Positions 8,177 through 16,438 of a DNA stretch of 64,000 nucleotides are shown here, one piece after another; the first letter of the stretch is position 1; each line of letters begins with the position of its first letter. This DNA comes from Oscillospiraceae bacterium (GTDB lineage: Bacteria > Bacillota > Clostridia > Oscillospirales > Oscillospiraceae). Location of the stretch: positions 56,396 to 120,395 of the forward strand of contig SVKL01000004.1 of NCBI GenBank assembly GCA_015068495.1, in the 5' to 3' direction. Below the pieces are notes generated by a model, which was not told where the DNA came from, searched no databases, and saw only the letters and a program-made list of their open reading frames with translations. The position numbers and the translations under genes are program-made.

Positions 8177-9220
8177 ATGAGTTTAGAATTTTCTGAAGAG
8201 CTGGATGCTTCCCCAATTATTTCCCCTACCTTTGCGCCTCAGGACGCAGGGGAAATCGGTTTGCGCCCCCGCCTGCTGTCCGACTACACCGGACAGGAAA
8301 AAGCCAAGGGGAATCTGTCTGTATATATTGAAGCTGCAAGGCTGCGCAACGAGCCGCTGGACCACACGCTGCTCTACGGCCCTCCCGGTCTGGGCAAAAC
8401 TACCTTGGCCGGCGTTATCGCCAACGAGATGGGGGTAAACATCCGCATCACCTCCGGCCCTGCCATCGAAAAGCCCGGTGATTTGGCAGCTTTGCTGACC
8501 AACTTAAACCCCGGCGACATTCTGTTCATTGACGAAATCCACCGGCTTAATCGGGTGGTGGAGGAAATCCTCTACCCGGCTATGGAGGACTTTGCCATTG
8601 ACATCATCGTGGGCAAGGGTCCGTCCGCCAACTCTATCCGGCTGGATTTGCCCAAGTTCACCTTGGTGGGCGCCACCACCCGGGCAGGTCAGCTGTCTGC
8701 CCCTTTGCGTGACCGTTTTGGCGTGAATCTGCGGCTGGAGCTGTACACCACCGAGGAGCTGGCCAGAATCGTCACCCGCAGCGCCACCATTTTGGGAATG
8801 GACATCGCGCCGGAGGGTGCGCTGGAGATTGCCTCCCGCAGCCGGGGCACACCCCGAATTGCCAACCGTTTTCTGCGGCGGGTACGGGACTTCGCCCAGA
8901 TATGCTGCGACGGCGTCATCACCCGGGAAGCGGCAGATTTGGCGCTGAAGCGGCTGGAGGTGGACGAGCTGGGTCTTGACAACATCGACCGCCGGATGCT
9001 CACCGCCATCATCAAGAATTACGGCGGCGGCCCTGTGGGCTTGGAAACCTTAGCCGCCACCATCGGCGAAGAGGCCATCACCTTGGAGGACGTCTACGAG
9101 CCTTATTTGATGCAGCTGGGCTTTTTGACCCGCACCCCCCGGGGACGGTGCGTCACCCCTTTGGCCTATCAGCATCTGCACATCCCCTTTGACGGGCAGG
9201 CAAGTTTCGATTTAATGTAA
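8177..9220 (+). CDS. ruvB: Holliday junction branch migration helicase RuvB
   Basis: RuvB (347 residues) is the AAA+ motor that drives branch migration with RuvA. Visible motifs are the RuvB N-terminal block [17 protein letters not shown], Walker [13 protein letters not shown] near residue 72, Walker [26 protein letters not shown], sensor 1 LVGATTRAG, the arginine finger region PLRDRFG, and the C-terminal winged helix ending [15 protein letters not shown]. The ribosome binding site is TTGGAGG. An insertion of a transposase remnant separates it from ruvA, so read-through or a new promoter must serve it. Confidence 0.97.
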   Translation: MSLEFSEELDASPIISPTFAPQDAGEIGLRPRLLSDYTGQEKAKGNLSVYIEAARLRNEPLDHTLLYGPPGLGKTTLAGVIANEMGVNIRITSGPAIEKPGDLAALLTNLNPGDILFIDEIHRLNRVVEEILYPAMEDFAIDIIVGKGPSANSIRLDLPKFTLVGATTRAGQLSAPLRDRFGVNLRLELYTTEELARIVTRSATILGMDIAPEGALEIASRSRGTPRIANRFLRRVRDFAQICCDGVITREAADLALKRLEVDELGLDNIDRRMLTAIIKNYGGGPVGLETLAATIGEEAITLEDVYEPYLMQLGFLTRTPRGRCVTPLAYQHLHIPFDGQASFDLM

Positions 9221-9267
9221 AAATTGCATAAAACAGAAAAAACAAGCAGAAATATTCTTATAAAGGA

Positions 9268-9296
9268 TTGACAAAAGTTTTTCCTTTGTGTATAAT
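9268..9296 (+). promoter_or_regulatory. Consensus sigma-A promoter for the zinc-ribbon gene
   Basis: A perfect -35 TTGACA (9268-9273) and perfect -10 TATAAT (9291-9296) with a 17-base spacer. About 100 bases of untranslated leader follow, so strong expression is expected. Confidence 0.93.
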
Positions 9297-9402
9297 CCGA
9301 CTTGTGGCGGTATACGTCACAATATTACTATGACCCTGCGTTACACCAGTCAATTCCGGCAGGCTTTCACGGGGCACAAACAACCGAAGAGAGGTAAAAT
9401 CA

Positions 9403-9681
9403 ATGTACGAAGACAAGACTTTAGTTTGCAAAGAGTGCGGCAACGAATTCGTTTTCACCGCCGGTGAGCAGGAATTCTACGCAGAGCGTGGCTTCCAGAA
9501 TGAGCCCCAGCGCTGCAAGGCATGCCGTGACGCCCGTAAGAACGCTGCCCGTGGTCCCCGTGAGTTCTTCACTGCTACTTGCGCACGTTGCGGTGGTGAG
9601 GCAAAGGTTCCCTTCGAGCCCAAGTCCGACCGTCCCGTATTCTGCAGCGAGTGCTTCGCTCAGATGCGCACAGAAGGCTAA
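9403..9681 (+). CDS. Small zinc-ribbon protein with four CxxC pairs
   Basis: A 92-residue protein with CKEC (residues 9-12), CKAC (38-41), CARC (60-63) and CSEC (81-84). The first two pairs match the zf-trcl probable zinc-binding domain (VCKECGNEFVFTAGEQEFY, then GFQNEPQRCKACRDAR). The second two match the CxxC-x17-CxxC zinc-ribbon type. Such proteins are common and highly expressed in Clostridia; their role is not established, and nucleic-acid or protein binding is a guess. It stands alone between a consensus promoter and a strong terminator. Confidence 0.88.
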   Translation: MYEDKTLVCKECGNEFVFTAGEQEFYAERGFQNEPQRCKACRDARKNAARGPREFFTATCARCGGEAKVPFEPKSDRPVFCSECFAQMRTEG

Positions 9682-9696
9682 TAAAAGCAAACAAGC

Positions 9697-9727
9697 AAAG
9701 GCAGCACCTTTCGGTGCTGCCTTTTTT
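9697..9727 (+). terminator. Terminator after the zinc-ribbon gene
   Basis: A GGCAGCACC stem with a TTTC loop pairs with GGTGCTGCC, and six T residues follow. Confidence 0.95.
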
Positions 9728-9863
9728 GTTCATAAAATTGTCGCAATTTGTTTTAATTTTTGTTATTGTGTGTTCAAACCCCGCAGGTATTGTGTAAGCA
9801 GGAAAGGCGCAATGCCGTAGCGCTTCTCCTATCTTTTCTACCTCTCTTCTTTTTACCCCTTTG

Positions 9864-9900
9864 GCAAAAAAACCACTGCCTTTTTGGCAGTGGTTTTTTT
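9864..9900. terminator. Bidirectional terminator next to the chromate transporter genes
   Basis: A 10-bp stem AACCACTGCC/GGCAGTGGTT is flanked by A7 on the left and T7 on the right, so it can end transcription on either strand. On the minus strand it follows the second chromate transporter gene. Confidence 0.9.
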
Positions 9901-9901
9901 G

Positions 9902-10474
9902 TTACCACAAATTCAAATAGCCAATGCCGATGCCCAACGCTGCTGACAGCACAACGATAATAATCGGATGCACTTTTTTCATAGCCAGCACCAGCATCAC
10001 GGCAAAAATTCCCGCGGACAGATAGAAAGCCGGTGTCTGCAGCACGCTCCATTGTAGCCCGGCAGGGAAAAACACATCCGCCAGAACAGACAGAATTGCG
10101 CCGGCAATGAGTCCCACCACCGCAGGCTTTAAGCCGGACATACAGCCCTTCACCACGGAGGAGTTGCGGAACTTGTCATAGCATTTGGCAACAATCAAAA
10201 TAATCACAAAAGACGGCAGCACCACACCCAAGGTGGCGCAGGCAGAGCCCAGCAAACCGCCCACCTCAGAGCCTACATAGGTTGCCATGTTGATGGCAAA
10301 GGGACCGGGGGTGGACTCGCTGACCGCAATAAAGTTGGTAATTGTCTCTTGGGAGATAATGTCACCCCAGCGCTGGCTTACCTGCTCCTGCATCAGCGGC
10401 AGCATAGCGTAGCCGCCGCCGAAGGTAAACGCGCCAATCATCAGGAAGGTCAGAAACAACTCCAAGTAAATCAT
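9902..10474 (-). CDS. Chromate transporter, short-chain subunit 2
   Basis: A 190-residue single-domain CHR family membrane protein. It contains the signature FLMIGAFTFGGGYAMLPLMQ at residues 9-28 and the block AVSESTPGPFAINMATYVG, then TLGVVLPSFVIILIVAK. The ATG at 10474 overlaps the stop of the upstream partner by 4 bases (ATGA) and begins directly at the conserved first helix; an upstream in-frame start inside the partner gene is rejected. Short CHR proteins normally work as a hetero-pair. The true substrate in vivo is uncertain, since the family name rests on a few studied members. Confidence 0.92.
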   Translation of the reverse strand: MIYLELFLTFLMIGAFTFGGGYAMLPLMQEQVSQRWGDIISQETITNFIAVSESTPGPFAINMATYVGSEVGGLLGSACATLGVVLPSFVIILIVAKCYDKFRNSSVVKGCMSGLKPAVVGLIAGAILSVLADVFFPAGLQWSVLQTPAFYLSAGIFAVMLVLAMKKVHPIIIVVLSAALGIGIGYLNLW

Positions 10475-11031
10475 TGCTGCGCCCTCCTCTCCATCGCCTT
10501 GGCGGTCACCAAGCCAAAGACCGCGCAGCCGATCAGCACCGGCAGAACGCTCACATCCAGCAGCGCTGTCAGAATAAACGCGCCTGCCATAACGGTGTAG
10601 GACGCCCAGTTTTTCTGGTTTTTCTTGTACATACCCCACAGGGCCTTGCACAGCAGCGCCAGCACGCCTGCCCGGATGCCCTGAAATGCGTACTGCACCG
10701 CCGTCAAGCTCTGAAACTGACGCAGCACAAAGCTGATAGCATAAATAATTACAAAACTGGGCAAAACAACCCCCAGCGTTGCCATCAAAGAGCCCAGCAC
10801 ACCGCAGGTGCGGTAGCCCACAAAGGTAGCGGAGTTGATGGCAATGGGGCCCGGCGTGGATTCTGCAATGGCAATAATCTCTAGAATATCCTCATCGGTG
10901 ATCCATTTGTGGTTTTCCACCGCTTCCTTCTGAATCAGCGGAATCATAGCATAGCCGCCGCCAAAGGTAAATGCGCCGATTTTCAAAAAGGTAAGAAATA
11001 CCTTTCCCAATTCTTTATAACGACCCTTCAC
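10471..11031 (-). CDS. Chromate transporter, short-chain subunit 1
   Basis: A 186-residue CHR domain protein with TFLKIGAFTFGGGYAMIPLIQ near the N-terminus and AIAESTPGPIAINSATFVG, mirroring its partner. A GTG start at 11031 is preferred because an AAAGGA site lies about 10 bases upstream and the protein then begins VKGRYKELGKVFLTF, directly before the first helix. A longer in-frame extension to 11544 runs back through an intergenic repeat and is not credible. With the next gene it forms a translationally coupled two-gene operon. Confidence 0.88.
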   Translation of the reverse strand: MKGRYKELGKVFLTFLKIGAFTFGGGYAMIPLIQKEAVENHKWITDEDILEIIAIAESTPGPIAINSATFVGYRTCGVLGSLMATLGVVLPSFVIIYAISFVLRQFQSLTAVQYAFQGIRAGVLALLCKALWGMYKKNQKNWASYTVMAGAFILTALLDVSVLPVLIGCAVFGLVTAKAMERRAQQ

Positions 11032-11144
11032 AAAAACACAATCCTTTCTCAATACATACCCATACAATACCGCAAACAGGCAGATTTTGCAACCATTGTT
11101 TGACACATTTATGGGATTATGGTAGGATAAACAAAAATTCAACA

Positions 11145-11250
11145 CTTGCCTCCCCCTTTGGGGGAGGTGCCCGGTATATACCGGGCGGAGAGGGACCCTC
11201 TCAGTCACGGCTCTCGCCGTGCCAGCTCTCCCAAAGGGAGAGCCAAGAAC
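11145..11250. repeat. Multi-hairpin intergenic repeat of the Clostridia type
   Basis: About 106 bases made of consecutive small palindromes: CCTCCCCC/GGGGGAGG, GCCCGG/CCGGGC, CACGGC/GCCGTG and GCTCTCCC/GGGAGAGC. The overall pattern resembles dispersed repeats I recall from Faecalibacterium and Ruminococcus genomes. It sits between the divergent chromate transporter pair and tcdA and carries no credible gene. Confidence 0.8.
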
Positions 11251-11274
11251 TCCATTTATTGAAAGGAGATTCCT

Positions 11275-11997
11275 ATGGAACGCTACAGCCGTACCCGGTT
11301 TTTGCTGGGGGAAGAAGCGATGAAAAAACTGCAAAACGCCCACGTTGCCGTTTTCGGTATGGGCGGTGTGGGCAGTTATGTGGTAGAGGCGCTGGCGCGA
11401 AGCGGCGTAGGAGCTCTCACGTTGGTTGACCACGATACTATCAGCAAGACCAACATCAACCGGCAGCTTTTTGCCACCGTGGACACGGTAGGCAAGGACA
11501 AGGTTGCCGTTGCCGCAGATCGGGTTTTGGCAATCAACCCCCAAATTCAGGTGTTTCCCAAGAAGACCTTTTACCTACCCGAAACTGCCGACCGGTTTGA
11601 TTTCCGGCAATTTGATTATGTGGTAGATGCCATCGACACCGTCACAGGAAAGCTGATGCTGGTGCAGGCGGCAAAGACTGCAAACACCCCCATTATCAGC
11701 TCTATGGGCACCGGCAACAAGTTAGACCCCACCGCCTTTCGGGTTGGGGATATCTCCGAAACCTCTGTGTGTCCTTTGGCGCGGATTATCCGCAAGGAGT
11801 GCAAAAAACGGGGAATTGACCGGCTGAAGGTGGTCTATTCCACGGAAATGCCCATAGAATGTAGCCTCTCCCCCGATGACCCTGCCTGGGCAGAGCTGCC
11901 CGAGGGACGAAACGCCCTCCCCGGCTCAGTGTGCTTTGTACCTGCAGTGGCAGGTATGATTTTAGCAGGAGAAGTCATCAAGGATTTGGTAAAGTAA
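11275..11997 (+). CDS. tcdA: tRNA threonylcarbamoyladenosine dehydratase TcdA (ThiF/E1-like)
   Basis: A 240-residue E1-like adenylating enzyme that cyclises t6A37 to ct6A in tRNA. It begins RYSRTRFLLGEEAMKKLQNAHVAVFG and has the nucleotide-binding motif GMGGVGSYVVEALARSG near residues 26-42. Other marks are the catalytic-site block TLVDHDTISKTNINRQ and the dehydratase-type segment DAIDTVTGKL. A CxxC zinc site is not obvious. The start is supported by AAAGGAG. Together with mtaB, the window carries two modifiers of t6A37. Assignment within the ThiF superfamily is by length and N-terminal pattern. Confidence 0.93.
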   Translation: MERYSRTRFLLGEEAMKKLQNAHVAVFGMGGVGSYVVEALARSGVGALTLVDHDTISKTNINRQLFATVDTVGKDKVAVAADRVLAINPQIQVFPKKTFYLPETADRFDFRQFDYVVDAIDTVTGKLMLVQAAKTANTPIISSMGTGNKLDPTAFRVGDISETSVCPLARIIRKECKKRGIDRLKVVYSTEMPIECSLSPDDPAWAELPEGRNALPGSVCFVPAVAGMILAGEVIKDLVK

Positions 11998-12044
11998 TGT
12001 AGAAATTTCCGAATACAACTCTGCAGACTCGTAGACACCGTAAT

Positions 12045-12082
12045 AAGCACCGATGACTTGCTTTTGTTATCGGTGCTTTTTC
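12045..12082 (+). terminator. Terminator after tcdA
   Basis: A 10-bp stem AAGCACCGAT/ATCGGTGCTT followed by T residues. Confidence 0.85.
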
Positions 12083-12119
12083 AATATATACAAATCGAAG
12101 TCCTGTTTTTATTAAGGCC

Positions 12120-12148
12120 TGGACATTTTTACGTATCTGTGTTACAAT
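12120..12148 (+). promoter_or_regulatory. Candidate promoter for the DNA methyltransferase
   Basis: TGGACA (12120-12125) and TACAAT (12143-12148) are 17 bases apart. A second possible promoter lies closer to the gene (CTGGAC at 12177-12182, 18 bases, TATAAT at 12201-12206). The two -35 regions share the string CCTGGAC. Confidence 0.6.
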
Positions 12149-12234
12149 AGAAACATCACATATTATAAAACTCGCCCTGGACTTTTGAATATTTATATGA
12201 TATAATAATTCAAAACACATAAGGAGAACATTTA

Positions 12235-13551
12235 ATGCCTTACGCAATAGATTTGTTTTGCGGAGCAGGTGGTTGCTCAGAGGGTCTAATTCAGGCCGGC
12301 TTTCATATATTGTTTAGCTCTGATATCAGCGAAATGGTTGAAGTTACTTACAGAAATAGGCACAAACAACTAGGTTTGATTCAAGGAAAAAACACATGGT
12401 TTCAGCGTGCTGATATACGCAATTTGACAGGTACAGAAATACGCCAACATATTGCAAATCTTGAGATTTTTAAGAACTCCCCTGTGCCGGAAATAGATCT
12501 TATGATTGGCGGGCCAAGTTGTCAAGGTTTTTCTCGTGCCGGGCGGCGTGACAAAACAGACCCCCGAAATACGCTTTTTGGAGAGTATGTCAGAGTTGTC
12601 AGTGAAATTAAGCCCAAATATATTGTTTTGGAAAATGTAGAGGGCTTCGTAGATATGCAATTTATGGGGTATAAAGGTATTACCGGCATTGAATACCCCG
12701 ATGGTTCTGTAACGCCTGATATTCTTAGAAGAGAACTGCAGGAGATTGGATACAACACGCTTGAACCTCGTATTCTTAATGCAGCAGATTACGGTGTTCC
12801 ACAGCGTAGGAACAGAATTATCTTTATTGGTTATAGGAATGGACTTACACCACCCCAATATCCTGCCCCTACAGTAACTCCCAGTCAACAGTTAACCTTA
12901 TTGGATGCCATTGGTGATTTGATCACCGATAAAACTATCCGTCAAAAAGTAAATCCTAAGTACACCCAGTATCAACTTGACAGCATTAACGGCCGAACTC
13001 CTACTATAACCGGCAAGCCGCTTGCTTGCTCAACAGCAAAGAATCAAGAGCTTTCAAAGCAAACAGAAATTGTAAAAGAACGATTTGAACTGTTTGAGCC
13101 AGGAGAAACAGGAACGAATCTCAAGCGCCGCGTAATGGAAGCGGGAATCGATATTTCTGATAAGCCTGCACTGATTGCACTATGCGCAAAAGCCCTATCA
13201 ATGAGTAACAACGAGGTAGTCGCATTGTTCAAAAGCGGTAGCTGCACAAAGGAACAAGCAGAGATTTTGCTCACAAAAAAGAACATTCGCCAACGTTGGA
13301 GTCACAACGCTCCATCTGCCACGATTGTTACTATCGCAGATGACTATATTAGTCCGTGGGAACCGAGGACTTTTAGTGTCAGAGAAATGGCTCGCTGTCA
13401 ATCCTTTGATGACTCCTTTGAATTTCTTGGAAAGCGTACAACTGGAGGTTTGCTAAGACGGGTGGAAATACCACAATATACGCAAGTTGGAAATGCTGTG
13501 CCTCCCTTGCTTGCAAAAGCAGTTGCATTAGAAATCAAGAAAGTTCTATAA
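12235..13551 (+). CDS. DNA (cytosine-5)-methyltransferase of a type II R-M system
   Basis: A 438-residue C5 methyltransferase. Motif I is DLFCGAGGCSEGLIQAGF (residues 6-23), and motif IV with the catalytic Cys96 is GGPSCQGFSRAG. Motif VI is ENVEGF, motif VIII is QRRNRIIFIGYR, and motif X is TQVGNAVPPLLAKAV. A ribosome binding site AAGGAG precedes the start. The codon and base composition is clearly AT-richer than the genes on either side, suggesting horizontal arrival. It converges on a nuclease gene and should protect that nuclease's site. The target sequence cannot be read directly; the region between motifs VIII and X holds the specificity domain. Confidence 0.94.
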   Translation: MPYAIDLFCGAGGCSEGLIQAGFHILFSSDISEMVEVTYRNRHKQLGLIQGKNTWFQRADIRNLTGTEIRQHIANLEIFKNSPVPEIDLMIGGPSCQGFSRAGRRDKTDPRNTLFGEYVRVVSEIKPKYIVLENVEGFVDMQFMGYKGITGIEYPDGSVTPDILRRELQEIGYNTLEPRILNAADYGVPQRRNRIIFIGYRNGLTPPQYPAPTVTPSQQLTLLDAIGDLITDKTIRQKVNPKYTQYQLDSINGRTPTITGKPLACSTAKNQELSKQTEIVKERFELFEPGETGTNLKRRVMEAGIDISDKPALIALCAKALSMSNNEVVALFKSGSCTKEQAEILLTKKNIRQRWSHNAPSATIVTIADDYISPWEPRTFSVREMARCQSFDDSFEFLGKRTTGGLLRRVEIPQYTQVGNAVPPLLAKAVALEIKKVL

Positions 13552-13593
13552 AAAACAGCGCATATTACTTTTTTAGTAATATGCGCTGTTTTT
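13551..13593. terminator. Bidirectional terminator between methyltransferase and nuclease
   Basis: A 19-bp perfect inverted repeat (from AAAAACAGCGCATATTACT to its complement) closes over about five T residues and ends in A and T runs on the two sides, so it serves both convergent genes. Confidence 0.94.
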
Positions 13594-13595
13594 GA

Positions 13596-14795
13596 TTAAA
13601 GGATGTATTCTTTGGGTTCTCCCAATAAAAGGGGCAAATCGCGAGGCAGCATCTTAAATAAAATACCGTGGTCACGCCATTTTCCGTCCGGCTTAAAGTG
13701 AGCCGCTAAATCAACAGTTATTTTGTCAGATTCAATAAGCGGTGAAAGAAGAGATATGTTGGGGTTCTTCGTATGCAAAACCCGGTCGTAACGAAAATAC
13801 TCTACACCATTTCGCTTTTCAGAAACAGCTTTGACCCAAAAAGTTTCAGGATGTTTTGTCAGCAATGCTGCACGCAGATTTTTCATTTGCCAAGCAGAAA
13901 CGAATTTTCTCCGCTCTTCTTCTTGATGCAAAATGCACAATTTATCAGCGTTTACATCAACACTTAACATCAGATCATAAGCATTTGCTCGAGAACAGCG
14001 GAATGTTTCATACAATTGCAGCCGTGCAAGTTCCTCTCCTCGTGGGATTTGCCATTTGCCGTATGTTTCCACAATTTCCCGGTAAGTCATTCCTTCATCA
14101 GGAACTCTTGTAAACAGCGTAGAGCGTGTCACCGCTCTTCTGCTACCATTACGCGTTAATCGTGTTGTTTTTAATTCAATGCCAAAATAATCCGGCGCCT
14201 TCGAGTTGTTGCGGCTAATACCGAGAGCGTGTTCAAGGGTATCTCCAACACCCGGGTCTCCCGGTGTAACAGAACGCAAAAAGCCTTGTTCGTGGATTAT
14301 GCGAATCTTTTGCAACAACTCCTCAGCAACTGCACGATCTTTGTACGCAGCTTCTTCAAGTATATCGTACGCAAAACCTTTGTTTATCAGTGAATGCGCA
14401 ATAGACAAATCAGAAAGATTGAAAACGTATAGTTCCCTGTTGATAACAACTATTGCTAACAAATTACACGGACGGCAGTAGTGTTTGAGGTTTGCAAACC
14501 AAATCCTCGGGTCACCTTTTTTCGTAACTGGCCGATATAGCGATGCAGCAGTTTCGGTTAGTGCGCTCGTCCCTACAAAATAGGCCTTAACCTTACTTTT
14601 GTTTGCCGGGCCTTGCAATTGCTCCCCATAATTATGAACATTAGAATTTAATAACAGTTCACGGACAGGTGCTGTTGCATCCATAATAGATTTTTCATAA
14701 CCAGTTGGGGTTGGAACAAGAAAGGCTACAGGAACACCTGTATTTGCAAACAGGGGCAAAAACAGGTCAATGTTTACATCAGACATTGCTAGCAT
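13596..14795 (-). CDS. MvaI/BcnI-family type II restriction endonuclease
   Basis: About 399 residues. The central block GDTLEHALGISRNNSKAPD followed by YFGIELKTTR matches the MvaI/BcnI restriction enzyme family, whose active site is a PD-(D/E)xK variant; here the catalytic candidates are the Glu of DTLE, Asp of PDYFG and ExK in IELKT. A C-terminal block KWRDHGILFKMLPRDL is also present. The start was set at 14795 because GGAAAGGGG lies about 10 bases upstream. An in-frame ATG 33 bases earlier lacks such a site; another is at 14786. Known relatives cut CCWGG or CCSGG, but the specificity here is inferred only at family level. Base composition matches the methyltransferase, not the flanks. Confidence 0.85.
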   Translation of the reverse strand: MLAMSDVNIDLFLPLFANTGVPVAFLVPTPTGYEKSIMDATAPVRELLLNSNVHNYGEQLQGPANKSKVKAYFVGTSALTETAASLYRPVTKKGDPRIWFANLKHYCRPCNLLAIVVINRELYVFNLSDLSIAHSLINKGFAYDILEEAAYKDRAVAEELLQKIRIIHEQGFLRSVTPGDPGVGDTLEHALGISRNNSKAPDYFGIELKTTRLTRNGSRRAVTRSTLFTRVPDEGMTYREIVETYGKWQIPRGEELARLQLYETFRCSRANAYDLMLSVDVNADKLCILHQEEERRKFVSAWQMKNLRAALLTKHPETFWVKAVSEKRNGVEYFRYDRVLHTKNPNISLLSPLIESDKITVDLAAHFKPDGKWRDHGILFKMLPRDLPLLLGEPKEYIL

Positions 14796-14862
14796 ATCAA
14801 CAATTCCCCTTTCCACTATAATAAGCAAATCTTTATCATATCACAACAGTCACGCCGAAGGA

Positions 14863-16404
14863 TTACACCGTTTCGTCGGTAATGGCGGTCATTGCCTCCT
14901 GCTGTGACATTCCGGCGGCAATGGCTGCCCGCCGGGCGGTATTGACCTTATGGATGGTCTTCATCCGCTCGCCGGTAAGCGCGTATTTTCTCATTGCCAG
15001 CAAGGTTGCCACCCAAGACACCATGGGGATAACGCAAAACAGCACAATCACCACATAGTTCATTCCGGGCACATAGGGGGTCGCCTTGGTGGGCAGATTC
15101 TGAAAACCGATAAAGCCCACTGCCAGTCCCACAACCGTGCCGGACAAGGAAGAAACCAGCTTATCCACCAAGCTAAAGAGCGTTCCCATAATGCCGGGGA
15201 TAAATTTTCCGGTCTTGTAGGTTTCGTAGTCGGCGCAGTCTGCAACCATCGGAATGGGCATATCCGCCGTGGCATAATAAGCGCCGTAGCCGATGGAGTA
15301 AAAAATCACAAACAGAATCGTATACAAATTGGTGGAAATCCGGAAATTGCCGTCTGTGATTTCATACAGACGCAGGGAAAATTCCGGGCTTCCCTGCCGC
15401 CACAAAAGCAGCAGAATCAGCACCACCGTATAGCTGATTAGCGCCACCGCAACATAGGTCATCAAGGATTTCTTTTGTCCGTGCTTCTGAGCGGTCTTGA
15501 CCGTCAGCCCAAAAAACGGCGCGGCAAAGACAAAGCCCGCCACCATCAGCGGCAGATAAAGCCCGTCGTAATTGCCCATCATACAGGCGTACAGCATAAT
15601 CAGCACCGTCATATTATTGGCAATGGATTGCGCCAGCTTACAGCCGCCGCCTGCAATCATCAGCCGCTGCAGAGGCTGATTGCCCCGGATGATGGCCACA
15701 TACTCAGACAGCTTCATTTTCTGCTCTTGCCCGCCGCCCAAGCCGAAATACTTTGCATTGTCCTTTTCCCAAATGCCGATAACTGCCAAAATTGTCAGCA
15801 CAAAGGAAATCACAACGCCCACAACAGTCATCAGCACGTACCACTTTCCGTTGTAGTCCCCCAAAAAGCCGTCGCCTGCCAAAATGGGGCCGATGCCTTG
15901 AATCAGACCCATTCCCGCCAAAGAGCCTACGGTATTGAAAATGGTAAACAGCGGTCTCTGCTTGGGGTCATCTGTGAGCACCGGCTGGGCAGCCCGGGTG
16001 ACAGAGGTTTGGAAGGTATAGCCGATGACCCAAACGCCGTAGAGAATCACGAAAAGGGCATATCTTGCCCACGTGGCGGTGACCATCGGGGTAAACACAT
16101 ACAGCAAAAATACAGACACTGCCATAATGCCGTTGCCAATCACCATAAACGGACGGAACTTGCCAAAGCGGCCGTTAGTCCGGTCCATCAGCGCGCCGAT
16201 AAGGGGGTCGGTAATGGCATCGAAGACACGCATCGCCGTGACCATCAAGGTGGCAAAGGTCAAGGCAAGACCCAAAACATTGGAGCCAAAGTTGGCAATA
16301 TAGCTGAGAATCAGCACAAAATACACATTGGTAGCGCCGTTATTCAGAGGGAACAGCGCCAGCTGATAAAGCTTGGCTCTGTTGGTTTTTGGTGGATTAT
16401 TCAT
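14863..16404 (-). CDS. GPH-family (MelB/GusB-like) sugar:cation symporter
   Basis: A 513-residue, roughly twelve-helix MFS protein of the glycoside-pentoside-hexuronide family. Supporting features are VFDAITDPLIGALMDRTNGRFGKFRPFMVIG near residues 60-90 (the family loop between helices 2 and 3), and MPIPMVADCADYETYKTGKFIPG in the second half, typical of this group. It follows the GH2 glycosidase by 34 bases on the same strand, so it most likely imports the glycoside that enzyme cleaves, by symport with a cation. No transcription regulator is adjacent. Confidence 0.92.
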   Translation of the reverse strand: MNNPPKTNRAKLYQLALFPLNNGATNVYFVLILSYIANFGSNVLGLALTFATLMVTAMRVFDAITDPLIGALMDRTNGRFGKFRPFMVIGNGIMAVSVFLLYVFTPMVTATWARYALFVILYGVWVIGYTFQTSVTRAAQPVLTDDPKQRPLFTIFNTVGSLAGMGLIQGIGPILAGDGFLGDYNGKWYVLMTVVGVVISFVLTILAVIGIWEKDNAKYFGLGGGQEQKMKLSEYVAIIRGNQPLQRLMIAGGGCKLAQSIANNMTVLIMLYACMMGNYDGLYLPLMVAGFVFAAPFFGLTVKTAQKHGQKKSLMTYVAVALISYTVVLILLLLWRQGSPEFSLRLYEITDGNFRISTNLYTILFVIFYSIGYGAYYATADMPIPMVADCADYETYKTGKFIPGIMGTLFSLVDKLVSSLSGTVVGLAVGFIGFQNLPTKATPYVPGMNYVVIVLFCVIPMVSWVATLLAMRKYALTGERMKTIHKVNTARRAAIAAGMSQQEAMTAITDETV

Positions 16405-16438
16405 AAAAATCTCCTGTCAGATTATTACAATAACAAAT

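Noticed and set aside
9730..9860. tRNA or small RNA between the zinc-ribbon gene and the chromate transporter
   Set aside because: No cloverleaf, T-loop motif or promoter was found; only AT-rich spacer.
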